NCBI GenBank assembly: GCA_017431365.1
Contig: JAFRLF010000150.1
Location: forward strand, 1-45,236
DNA: 45,236 nt
Direction: 5' to 3'
From: Clostridia bacterium
Lineage (GTDB): Bacteria > Bacillota > Clostridia > Christensenellales > Aristaeellaceae
Below the pieces are notes generated by a model. It had not been told where the DNA came from and did no database searches. It saw only the letters and a list, made by a program, of their open reading frames with translations. This document shows positions 23,683-35,200 of the stretch, piece by piece; within the stretch, counting starts at the first letter, position 1; every line of letters begins with the position of its first letter. The translations under genes were made by a program, and so were the position numbers.

Positions 23683-25620
23683 TTAAGCGTCTATATCACT
23701 GACGGCGTACGTCCAGTTCGCTTGAGGATACCGCGCTTCGAGAGCGGCTTTCTGCTCCGACGAGCAGATGATCAGCTGCAGGTCGGAGAGATTGTCCAAT
23801 CCGCTGTAGTCCCGAATCTCGCTCCCCAGCAGGATGAGTTCCCTGAGGGCATGCAGCTCTGACAGGCATTCGAGCGACTCCAGACTCACGTTCTGCACGC
23901 ACAGGCTGATCAGCCGCGGAAAGTGGAGCGGCGTCATCGCTTCCACACCCATGACGTGACGGCGGTAGTCCAATTCCTCCAAAGAGGCGAGGATCTGCAG
24001 ATCGTGCAGGCTTACGGCGTCGGAGGTAAGGCTCGTCAGCTGTCGCAGATCAAGGTGTGAGAGGGCATAGGCCGTGTTCCAGTTCAGGCCGTTGAGCGCC
24101 AGCGATTTGAGCTGCGTCAAGCGGCCCACCTCCGTCCAGTCCCTGAGCGCGAGGTTATATAGGCTCAGCTGGACGAGGGGCAGTTCTTCAAACCCCGCCA
24201 GCGTGTCGATGCCCGTCCCGCCGATGTCCAGCTCGACGAGGTCCGTCAGCGCGAGGATTTCACCCGCGCTGCGGATCGGGCATCCGCTGACGTTCAGGGC
24301 GGCAAGCCCCTCGACGTCCTGCAGCGGCAGAAGGGTGGTTACCGGGTTGTGCGAGAGGCCGAGGCGCGTGAGGCGCAGGCCTCGCAGGGGCGAGAGGTCG
24401 CTGATGTTCTGGTTGTGCAGGCAGAGCTCCCGCAGGGCGGGCATGTGGCACACGTCCTCAAGGCTCGTTATGCCCCCGTTTTCCGCCCAGAGCCCGGCGG
24501 CGCGGACGGCGTCGTCGTACACCCATATGTACTCGCCCTGGAACCAGATCTCCGATTCGGATCCATAGATTTGACGGCCACAGACGTGCAGAGCCGTCAC
24601 GCCGCGCAGGTCGCCATAGGTGACGGGGCCCTCGTCGCGCCCGAGCGCGTAGAGGACGGCCCGTTCGATCAGAGGCTCCTGAAACGAGTAAGCTTTTGCG
24701 TCGGAGGGCGCAAGCCGAAGGCGCAGCAGGGCAAACAGCGCGATCAGCGCGCAGGCGATGAGCGCCGCGCCGATCCACCGGATCAGGCGGCGCTTTTTCT
24801 GCGGCCCGGGCGCGCCGTAGCGGGCGGCCAGCAGGTCGGCCTGCATGTCGCGTGCCCGCTGGTAGCGGTGGGCGGGGTCGAAAGCCGTGGCGCGCCGCAC
24901 GATGGCCCTTACGTCGCCGTCGAGGGCGTCGTCGGCCTCTTCGCCGTACTCGCCCGTCAGGCAGTACCTGAGCAGCACGCCCGCGGAATAGACGTCGCTG
25001 CGCTCGTCCGTCTGAGCGTAGCCGAACTGCTCCGGCGGCGCGGTGAGCCGCGTGCCCATGACGCGGGTGTCCACGTCCTCACGCTCGCGGTAGAGGCGCG
25101 AAATCCCCATGTCGATGAGGTGGCAGTCGCCCAGGGCGTCCAGCACCACGTTCTGCGGCTTGACGTCGCGGTGGATGACGGGTTCCGGCAATTCGTGCAG
25201 GAATATGAGCTTTTCAAGAAGGGATATCAGGCAGTTGAGCGCGGCGCCGCGGGTCATGCCGGGTTTGTCGATGGCGGATTCGGTGATCGCTTCCAGCGAC
25301 TGCCCCGGGATATACGTCCGCACGAGGGCGTGACAGGGGTGTCCGTCCTTTTCATAGTCCAGGCTTTCTATGAGGCGGGGGAAGGAGTCTGCCAGTGGAT
25401 CCTTCTGCCCGTGGATGAGAGTCAGGATGTGTTCTTCGTTCATAAGGACGGCGATACCGTTCTCGGTCTGCGCCGTCTTGACGATGACCTGTATGTCCGA
25501 GGCGGGATCAAGGGCCAGGTACGTCGCGCTCTCCTCGGAGACCTTGATGAGCGACTGCGCCTGATATCGCCCGATAGCCTCCGGCAGCGCCGCGCTGGCG
25601 TCGAAAATGGGCTCAGTCAT
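23683..25620 (-). CDS. Hanks-type Ser/Thr kinase with membrane anchor and LRR ectodomain
   Basis: 645 residues. Kinase domain (about 18-268): ATP lysine in IQVIVKTA (Lys48), catalytic loop HRDVKPQNVVL (His150 to Leu160), metal site IDMG (Asp170, Met171, Gly172) where DFG is usual, and APPEQFG (about 194-200). The glycine-rich loop is replaced by KVSEESATYLAL. A single membrane segment lies at about 282-300 after a basic KKRR. Outside, about residues 345-640 form leucine-rich repeats (LRELCLHNQNISDLSPLRGL and similar, at least eight). Bacterial kinases of this layout more often carry PASTA domains; an LRR ectodomain suggests binding of a protein or surface ligand. The start overlaps the end of the XRE gene by 8 bases, so the two are translationally coupled. 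Confidence 0.88.
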   Translation of the reverse strand: MTEPIFDASAALPEAIGRYQAQSLIKVSEESATYLALDPASDIQVIVKTAQTENGIAVLMNEEHILTLIHGQKDPLADSFPRLIESLDYEKDGHPCHALVRTYIPGQSLEAITESAIDKPGMTRGAALNCLISLLEKLIFLHELPEPVIHRDVKPQNVVLDALGDCHLIDMGISRLYREREDVDTRVMGTRLTAPPEQFGYAQTDERSDVYSAGVLLRYCLTGEYGEEADDALDGDVRAIVRRATAFDPAHRYQRARDMQADLLAARYGAPGPQKKRRLIRWIGAALIACALIALFALLRLRLAPSDAKAYSFQEPLIERAVLYALGRDEGPVTYGDLRGVTALHVCGRQIYGSESEIWFQGEYIWVYDDAVRAAGLWAENGGITSLEDVCHMPALRELCLHNQNISDLSPLRGLRLTRLGLSHNPVTTLLPLQDVEGLAALNVSGCPIRSAGEILALTDLVELDIGGTGIDTLAGFEELPLVQLSLYNLALRDWTEVGRLTQLKSLALNGLNWNTAYALSHLDLRQLTSLTSDAVSLHDLQILASLEELDYRRHVMGVEAMTPLHFPRLISLCVQNVSLESLECLSELHALRELILLGSEIRDYSGLDNLSDLQLIICSSEQKAALEARYPQANWTYAVSDIDA

Positions 25621-26068
25621 TGCTGTTTTCCCGGTAGAGGGGCTGCTCGCCCTGCTGAAGGAGCAATTCGTTGCAGGCGGCCATGCCGCACTTGTTGTGC
25701 AGCGCGTAGATGATGATGGCGTCGCGGCGGATGCGGGGATAGAGCTCCGACGTCCCCGCCAGGCGCAGAAGGCGGTTACAGTCCGTGGCGGTCAGCTTCA
25801 TGCACAGGGCGATGCGCAGCACCATGTTCCGGCCTGGGTGTTTTTCCCCGCTGAGAATGTGGTAAAAGTACGACCGGTCGATTTCCGTCAGGGCGATCAG
25901 TTCCTTGGCCGTGAGCTTTTTTTGATCCATCATCTCGTACAGCAGCGCCGAAAAGGACGGCTGCTGGGCCGTCTTGTGCCATGATATAGCTTCTTCGAAG
26001 GATTTGGCGCTGTTGATCCGCGTCAGCAGCTGTGAAGTGGTGATTCTCCCGTCCCGTCCCGCCGCCAT
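25613..26068 (-). CDS. XRE-type helix-turn-helix protein coupled to the kinase
   Basis: 151 residues. The middle (LLYEMMDQKKLTAKELIALT, then EIDRSYFYHILSGEKHPGRN, then MVLRIALCMKLTATDCNRLL) is an XRE/Cro-type helix-turn-helix. The C-terminal part (ELYPRIRRDAIIIYALHNKC, then LLLQQGEQPLY) follows a pattern I have seen in small regulators that accompany kinases in Clostridia, but I cannot name the family. ATG 26068 is preferred to the TTG at 26086 because GGAGGGGG (about 26077-26084) is correctly spaced from it and overlaps the TTG. It may regulate itself, the kinase, or the divergent giant gene, or be a phosphorylation target of the kinase; none of these is shown. Confidence 0.82.
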   Translation of the reverse strand: MAAGRDGRITTSQLLTRINSAKSFEEAISWHKTAQQPSFSALLYEMMDQKKLTAKELIALTEIDRSYFYHILSGEKHPGRNMVLRIALCMKLTATDCNRLLRLAGTSELYPRIRRDAIIIYALHNKCGMAACNELLLQQGEQPLYRENSND

Positions 26069-26106
26069 GGCGTCCGCCCCCTCCAAGAGTGCTTGGGTTT
26101 GTTCCG

Positions 26107-26136
26107 ATTATAACATAATACATTTGCGAGATTCAA
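26107..26136 (-). promoter_or_regulatory. Promoter of the XRE-kinase operon
   Basis: On the minus strand: TTGAAT (26136-26131), an 18-base spacer and TATAAT (26112-26107) preceded by TGT, giving an extended -10 (TGTTATAAT). Confidence 0.6.
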
Positions 26137-26196
26137 CCGGCGCGGAAACGCGTCTGAAAAAGTCTTCTCTCAGGACACCACAGCGCGCTTTTTTTC

Positions 26197-26205
26197 TGTT
26201 ATAAT
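26197..26205 (+). promoter_or_regulatory. Second, extended -10 promoter before the giant gene
   Basis: TGTTATAAT is identical to the extended -10 of the divergent XRE promoter. It lies 32 bases upstream of the main -10. Confidence 0.4.
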
Positions 26206-26208
26206 TGT

Positions 26209-26237
26209 TTGACAGTGTTACAGGTGAGTGATATAAT
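26209..26237 (+). promoter_or_regulatory. Main promoter of the giant exported protein gene
   Basis: TTGACA (26209-26214), a 17-base spacer and TATAAT (26232-26237): perfect consensus, 57 bases before the start codon. High expression is expected for such a site. Confidence 0.85.
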
Positions 26238-26293
26238 TCTTAAAAATTATGTTCACTTCATGGTCAATCAACCTGCGTAAAGGAGACGGAGTC

Positions 26294-29200
26294 ATGGATC
26301 GATTCTCATTCAAACGCATTCTGGTCTGCCTTTTGGCGACGGCGCTGCTGCTCGTTGGCGCGGCGCTGGCGGAGAGTGATTCCTATATCACCCTCAGTCC
26401 GAATGAACTCACGACTCAGGAAGCCCTGTCCATAACCGTACAGGCGCCGAATGCCCAAAGCTACACGGTCACCATCCGTGACGGCGCGGGTGCTGAAGTC
26501 TATAACGAGACGCAGAATGGCGACAGCTTTTTTGACGAGGGCATTACCTTCGACCATGCGGGCGAGTATACCGTCTACGCGAATATCGAACGCAACGGCG
26601 ATTCACCCCTCAGTGACTGGAAAAGCTTCACCGTCACGCAGGCTGTCCCGGCGGTGAACGCCTGGGTCGTCAACTCCGCGGGGCAGGTCGTTCCGGGCGA
26701 GTTCCTCACCGTGCACGTGGATCCCGTGGACGGGGCGGCGTATTATCTCGCCCAGGTCTTCAGCGACGAGACTTGTGAAAACCTCGTCACGTATTATGAT
26801 TACTGCTGGGATCGTGAAGACCCGGCGGCGGCGTGCAGAAGCACTGCGGCAGGTGATATATATGTCCCCTCCGCGCGCTTGACCGGAAACATGCCGTATT
26901 ACGTCCAGGTGGAGGCCTTTGACGCTGATGAACAGAACCTGGGCGTCAGCGCGGCCCTGCCCTTTACCGTCGGCACGCCGGGGAGCGGCTTCGACTTCCG
27001 CGTCAGCGCTGCGGACATCTTCGTCGGCGACGCCGTCTGGGCCAGCGCTTATTATGAAGGCGCGCAGCGCGTGGACATCCTGTTGGACGGAGCGCCCTGG
27101 TACTGGAACAACGGCAGCGCCGCCTGCGTGAAGACAATTCATAACGAATTGCGGGATGTCCGCATGCAGGCTGTGGCGACGATGAGCGACGGCAGCGTCG
27201 TCCTGTCCGACGAGATTACCATCCGCGTGGACAGCCACGGCGTCTCCGGTACGATATCGGTTGAAAACAAGGATTTCGTCATCGTGGACGGCAGTGGGCT
27301 GACCTTTACATACGCGGCCGAGCCCAATGAAGCCTGCGCCGATCAGACGACGCCGGTCTACGCCTGGCTGACCGACGTCACCACCGAGGATCAGCAGATC
27401 TGGGAGACCGAGTTAACGCTCGATGGTACGTCTTTCACCGTCCCGTATTCGGTGACGGACGAAGAGAGCGGCGAGACGAAAGTCCTCTTCGAGACCGGAC
27501 ATGTCTACCGCGTGGAGGTTTCATACGCCTTTACCGGCTATGAATACGTCACGGTCAGCGACGTGTTCAGCGTACAGTCCGAGGCTGGCGACAGCCGCGT
27601 GCGCATTCAGGTCGCCGGCGAGAGCGAGCGCGTGAGCGTTGACCGCAACAGCGACGTCCTCGTTTCCATCTCCGCTCCCGGGGCCACGGCCGTGCGCTTC
27701 TTTGGTGGCGACGATTTCTGGAACCTCAACGATTGGGGCGAGTGGCAGGAATGGTCCCAGAGCGGGGACGAGTGGAACATCCGCTTCGACTGGAGCTACT
27801 GGACCGACCGCAACATCTACGCCGAAGCCTGCTTCGACGAAGACCCCTGGACTGAGAACGCCCAGTGGGTGCGCAGCAACACCGTCTTCGTGGAGCAGAC
27901 GGTTTACGGCGAGTCCGACGCCATCGGGATGACACTTGAAAGCGATCACGTGACCCGGGGCAGCTACCTCAGCGCGGCCCTTAACTATCCTGAAAACATC
28001 ACGAACAGCTGGATCGACGTTTACTCCTTCGCCGAAGATCGCGAAATTTGGAACTGGGGTCTTGCCGATACCCACTATGAGACGCTGAATGTCCCCACGG
28101 CGCATCTTGAGGCCGGCGCTTACATCCTCCATATCACCGGCAACAGAGAGGGATATAGCGATCGTGTTACGAGCCTGCCCTTCGTCGTGACGGAGGATGC
28201 GACGGGTGAAGCGCCTGAGGGCATCATCCTCAGTAAGACCACTGTGCAGACACATGAGCCCCTGGCCCTGAACGTCTGGACGCAGAACGCTACTTATTAC
28301 AATGTGATCATCAGGGATGGCGAAGGCAACGAGGTCTTTGCCCAGGATTATGGCTGCGATAACGGCAACGTCTTCATAATTAACGAACTGACCTTCGACC
28401 ATGGCGGAACGTACACCGTCGAGGCGAGGGTCGAGCGCGACAGCCTGTCGACCCAAGTATATAATAAGAGCTTTACAGTCACCTCCGAAGGCGAACTGGC
28501 TGACCCCGAGGTGACCGTTGCCGAGCCCGTGCTCGCGGGTCAGAATCTTACCGTCACCGTGAGCTCCGTGGAGGGCGCCGAGTGGTACGACATCAGCCTC
28601 GGCACGCCTATGGGCGAGCGCTGGGATATTTACAATGAATCCTTCGCCTTTGAAGAGGGCGAGACGGAAAAGACTTTCACCCTCAACACAGACGAATACG
28701 GCATCTGGGACGGCATGTACGTGCGCGTCCAGGTCTTCGCGCACGCCCTTGGCAAGGACAGCGGTCTGACTGAACGGTTCTTCATGACCGGGATGGACGT
28801 CGGCGACCGTGAGGTGAGCCTTGCGGTCAACGGCCAGAGCAGTGAGGTCACCGTTACCGCCAACGAGCCGGTGAACATCGTCGTGAACGCGCCCGACGCG
28901 GAATTTGTGGACATCTTCAACGGCTGGGAAAACTGGGACGGCTTTGACCGTCACGACGGCCAGAACGGCTGGGTGACGACCCGCACCTTCGACGAGGACA
29001 CCACCGAGCTGTACGTCCGCGCCTATTACGGCCACGACGACGAAAACGACCGCGAAATCTATGCCTATTCCAACAAGGTCACGGTCCATACGTCCTCAAG
29101 CGGCGGCGTGGATGACGGTGTCGAGGGCGACCTCCTGTCCGTTTTCAACCCGAACGCCGACGTGTATCGCGGCAAGGACCTGAGCTTCAGGATCGCGGAC

Positions 29201-32200
29201 GGCCTCAAGCACGTCGATCACATCCGCCTGGAGATCTGGGGCGACCTGAACGGCGAATGGCGTCAGTGGATGAGCAATGTGGTTTACGCGGGCGGCGACA
29301 TGACCCTGCCCACGGATACCCTGCTCCCCGGCGAGTATCAGCTGCAAGTCGCCGTCAACGCCAGGCCCGGCTATAAAAACGCCTATGCCGACGCGCCTTT
29401 CACCGTGCTGGCGGGCGAAGAGACCTTCCCGGAGCGCACCATTGCCGTCAGCAAGATAGGCGTCGTTACCGGCGAACACTTCGCCGTCATGGTCAGCGCC
29501 CCGGACGCGAGCCGCATCCGCATTTACGACCGTTGGACGGACAATGTCGAGGAGTTCGTCCACGAGCAGTGGGGCGGTACCGCCAGCTTTGAGACCGAGC
29601 TCTTTGACGGCCAGCGCAACTACAGGGCGGCCGCCCTGGTGAACGACGAGTGGGTCTGGCTGGACGGCGACGTGACCGTCTACTGCGATACCAACGGCCA
29701 GCTGGCCGACCCGGGCGTGAAGCTTCAGAGCACCGTCCTTCGCCCCGGCGATGATCTGGTCATCAACTTCAATGGAACGGTGGAGAACGCCGACAGCTAC
29801 AGCTTCTGGATCCAGCGCCAGGACTGGGACGGCGATCAGTGGATCTACAGCCGCGACGTCTACGAGACCGGCGAGATCACCGTGCCCGGGGAGCTCTTCG
29901 CCGTGGGCGCGCGGTATACGGTCTGGTTCGACAGCAACAGCCATGCCGGCTACAGGAACGGCCAGCGCGGCATGGACTTCCGCGTGCTCGATTACGACGC
30001 CGAGTCCGCCGGCGCTGTGCTGACCGTCGACGGGGCGACTGAGGGCTCCGTCTTTACCCAGCAGGATTATGAGCTCGTCCTGAACGTGCCCGAGGGCGCG
30101 ACGGGCGTCATCATGTATTATCCCGGCTGGGAGGATTACCGCATGCTGGACGCCGAGGGCGGGGAGACGGAAATCCCCTTCGGCGACAGTCAGAGCCGCG
30201 GCGGCGAGTACACCTATATCGCCAAGTACACGACGGATCCCATCGGCGATGAGACGGACTGGGAAAACGACCTGAACTGGACCTGGTCGAACGCCGTGAC
30301 GGTCACGGTTTCCTCCGTGGGCGCTCTGCCTGCGCCGCAGGTCAGCCTGAGCCGGGACGAGGAGAGCGGTGACGTCATCAAGGGCACCGTGCTGAAGGCG
30401 ACCATCGACAACATGGCCGACTATCAAGGCTATAACGGCCTGCATTTCGAGGCGGAAATTTACGACCCGTCCAACGATACCTGGCCGGGCGACGGCCGAA
30501 AGAGCTGGACCGAGCGGGACGGCGCGATTTATCTGCCGACCGCCGACCTCTGGCTCGGCAATTATGCCCTCTACGTCTACTACTGGGCGGAGGGCTATGA
30601 CGACGCGACGACCTTTATAACCTTTGTCGCGAACGAGAACAGTGAAAATGTGGTTCTGGACGTCGAGAACACCCAGCTCCTGACCAATGAGAATCTGGTC
30701 TTCAGCGCATGGGCGGATGAAGCGCAGGACGTCCGTGTCCGCGTCTACAGAGATATGGAGGACGAAGACGGCAACACCTGGCGAGAGTATTACAACGGCG
30801 GCGAGGAAGGCGAGTCCCGCCCGGGCAGCTTCTTTGAGAGCTTCTGGAGCTATAGCCAGCCCGGCGACTACGTCCTCGAGGCCACCTACACCTTCGAGGA
30901 CGGCAGCGAGCAGACGCGCACCGCGCCTTTCACCGTCAGCGCGCCTAACGGACAGTTTGGAGAGGTCACGCTGACGGCGAACCCCATGTTCAACATCGAC
31001 GAGGGGCTGACCTTCACCATCGAAGGGCCGGACGAGGTCGAATGGTACGGCCTGTGGATTCACGATCTGACCGATGGCGACACGCACGTCTACGGCAGGG
31101 ACTATGAGACTGACGGCACCTATACCATTCAGCGCAACGAGTTTACCGAAGGCCCGCAGTGGAATCACGCCTATAAGATCCACGTGGACGCAATGGGCTA
31201 TGGCTACGAGGGCGTCGCGGCCGAAGCGCTGGTCCACGCCACGCCAGACGCCGGCGAGATCACCGGACAGCTGACGCTGGCCGTCAACGGCGAAAGCGAA
31301 TACGTCAGCGTCCCGTCCTGTGTGGACTACACGCTGGACATCCGGATGGACGGCATCGAAAACTACAATCTCGAGTATTTCGAGGCTGACGGATGGCGCT
31401 GGATCGACCGCCCGGATCAGATCTCAGCCGACGGGCAGATCAGTATAATCACCGGCGGCTGGGGCGGCAGGAACACCTCCGCGCGCCAGGTGCGCGCCTG
31501 GCTCGAGCCCGAGGAGGGCGAGCAGCCCGAATACATCTACAGCAACATCGTGGTGGTCGAGGTCTATGCCGACTTGCAGCCCGACGCGCCGGAATTCACC
31601 ATTTCGAGCGACACTCTGGCCCGCGGCGACATCCTGACCGTCAGCTTTGAGGGCGTCGAAGACATCGACCGTTACAATATCGACATCTATGGCGACGAAT
31701 GGGGCCATGGGCTGTGGAGCGTCGCGCCCGGAACCTATCAGATCTCCACGATTTCCATGGCGCCCGGCGAGTACAGTATCGAAATCCAGCCTGTCATCAC
31801 CGAGGGCATGAACTGGGCCGACTGCGAAGAGACGCGCAAGACCTTCACCGTCACCGAGGGCGCGGATCCCGCCGGTATCTACGTCTGGCTGAATGGGCAG
31901 GCGCTGAACGCCGAGGGCGGCAACGAATTTACCTTTGGGCCGAGCGACGGCGTCAATATGGAGGTTTATGCTCCCGGCGCTGAACACATAATGGTCTGGT
32001 ACAACACCGACGACAACACCGACAAGTGGGAATGGTGGGGTGGAGATGGCGAGTACATCCGCGCCAACCACAGCCGCCGCAACGACGAGACCATGCGCCT
32101 GACCGTCAGCACTGACTATGGCGAGGGCTGGACCGAACCGGCCTACGCCACGGTCATCGATGTCACGGCGGACGACGACCGGCGTCTCCCGCAGCCCTGG

Positions 32201-35200
32201 ATCAATTTCGAAACCCGTATTCTGCGGGAGGGCGAGGATCTGCACGCGTGGCTCGACTATATGGACATCAGCGGCTGGTACAGCCTGCGGCTGGACGGCC
32301 CGCGCGGCAACCAGTGGAGCGCAATCGTCGAGAACGGGACAGGCTTTACTGTCCCCGGCGCGTATCTGCAGGAGCCCGGAACCTATTTGCTGAACATAAC
32401 CGGTGCTGTCGAAGGCTACATGGACGGCTGCAACAGCTATGAAATTACCGTCCTCGACAGCGCGCAGGAACCGACCATCACCCTGACCGTGGACGGTGAC
32501 CCGAACGCCGAGACCATGCCGATCTGGCAGGACTACCGCGTGACGGCCGGGATCGGCGACGAGAACGTCACCGGCATCGCCCTGTGGAACGGCGACGAAT
32601 GGGAATACGAAACCGGCAATTATATCGAGCGCAGCTGGAACTGGGGCCACGAGCACACCCGACGCTATGTCGCAAAGGCTACCCGCAGCGACATCGGCGA
32701 CGGCAATGGCGACTGGTGGAACTTGGACAGCACCGAATGGACAGATATTTCCAACGTCATCGACCTGACATTCACCGCCGACGGCAATCTGCCCGCGCCG
32801 GTGGTGGCGCTCGATATCGCCACCGTCGCCCGCGGCGGCGTGATCACGGCCACGGTGACCAATATGGACGGCCTGGCCGGCGCTCAGATGCACGCCGCAG
32901 CCCATATCGACGAGGAATGGTGGTCCGACCTGTGGTACGACGCCGATTCTCAGGGCGTGATCACCGTGCCCACGGCCTACCTGGAGCCCGGCGAGTACCA
33001 GCTGCGCGTGGACGCCTGGGGCATACCCGGCAAGTTCGGCAGCAGCGCGGACGTCAGCTTTACCGTGACGGAGGGCCCCGCCGACGGCATCCACTGGACG
33101 CTGTCCGACACGAGTCAGCTGCTGTCCACCGACCCGGTGAGATTCAACGTCTACGCGCCCGGCGCGGAATCTATGGACGTGGAGCTGATCGAGTGCGGCA
33201 TTGGCGAGGACGGCGGCGACCAGCCCATCGACGGACGCCACTTTGACGGTGACTTCGCCTGTGAGAGCAGCTGGATAAGCTCGGATCACGCGAACGAGTA
33301 CTACCTGAGGGCCACCGTACACTATCCGCATGGCGGCATGGAGGTGTCCGAGAGCGCCCACTTCACCGTGACCGCGCCCTACGGCGACCTGCCCGCAGTC
33401 GAAGCGATCATCCCCGAGTACGTCAGGGCGGACGAGGACCTGACTTTCACCCTCAACGGCAACCAGGCCATCGAGTGGGTCGACTTCGCCTTCTACGATG
33501 AGAATGAACGCGACGAGAACGGCAACCACCGCTGGGTCGGCGGCGGCCGCTTCGGCCTGGGCGAGAACACCATCCACCGCTATGAGATGAATGACTTCCC
33601 GTGGCACCACGCCTACAGCGCCGACGTGACGGCCTTCGCCCGCGGCTATAACGCCAGCTACACCAATGTCCGCTTCTACACCGCCCAGTACGAGCCCAAT
33701 TCGGAGATGACCCTGCTGGTTAACGGCGGCACCGGTGACCGCTGGACGAGCGTGAATTCGACCGTCGATGTGGAAATCATCATGAACATGGACGGGATCA
33801 ACGCTGACGAGTTCAATCATTTTGAGATCTATAACGGCGAAAGCTGGCAGCGGCTTGACCGGGGCCTTGGCAACGGTCACGTGCGGACCACGAACTGGGG
33901 CTGGAACTTCGGCAGCTCGGGCAGCATGACCATACAGGCCGTGGCCGTGTTCCATGACGCAAACAATGAGGAATACGACATTTACTCCAACCTTGTGACG
34001 ATCTATGCCGACGAGGTGGGGCGCGTGGATGCTCCGACCATCGCCATTGACCGCACGACTGTCGACCGCGGCGAGAGCCTGACGGTGACCGTCGGCGGCG
34101 TCGAAAACGCCAACTGGTATCAGCTCCACTACGGCAACGAAAGCTGGGGCCACGGCATCATGCTGCACGCGCCCGGCGAGTTTGCCCTGCCCACCGCCGA
34201 CCTCGAGCCCGGCGAGTATTCGATCATGGTCATGGCCGAAGGGCGAGAGGGCTGGGCCAACTCCGACTGGAGCGAAGAGCTCACCTTCACCGTGACTCAG
34301 GAGAGGGGCTTCAACAACGAGGTCTACGTCTGGGTCGACGGCACGGAGCTGACCAACGGCAACGTCAACGTCTTCCCGCACGATGTGTACGATACCTTCA
34401 GCATCGTCCTGTGGGCGCCCGGCGCGGAGAAAGTTCGCATCGAGTACGCGGACGACGAATCCTTCGAGAACAGCTGGGATATGGTGAACATCGAGGGTGA
34501 GCTGTGGTCCACCCAGGAATGGCGCGACAACGAACAGCATATGTGCCTGCGTTTCTCCGCCATGTACGGCGGCGAGTGGGTCGTACAGCCGGCCACCGCG
34601 GTCATCGACATCCACGGTGAAAACCGCCTGGACGAACCGAATGCCTTCCTGTACTACCCCGTACTGGCGGCCGGCGAGGATCTGACCGTCCATATTGACG
34701 GCGTTGAGAACGGGCAGTATTACGAGCTGCGCATCAACGACGATACGCTCAGTGCGATGGACCGCAATGGCAATATCTTCAATGCCATCGCGCATGATGA
34801 CGAATGGATCACCGTTCCCGCGGACTACTTCACGCCCGGCCATGACTACGGCATCGGCGTGTCGGCCTATGCGGACGGCTGGGTCAGCCATCACATCTGG
34901 CGCGGCCTCAGCGTGCTGCCCGTGGGCACTCAGCAGACCGTTGAACTGACCATCGACGGCAATGCCGACGAGGAGCGCGGCATCGCCATCAACTTCGGCT
35001 ATAATATCGCTGTGGAAGCGCCCGAACAGGTCACCGGCCTGGCGATCTATAACGGCGACGAATGGAGATACTACGCCGGTAATACGTTCGCTGAGGAATG
35101 GAGCCGCGGCGACGCGAGGAACGTCACCTTCATCGCGAAGGGCACCCGCGATGCGATCGACCCCGACAGCGAATGGTGGAACGACGACGTCACCTGGACG

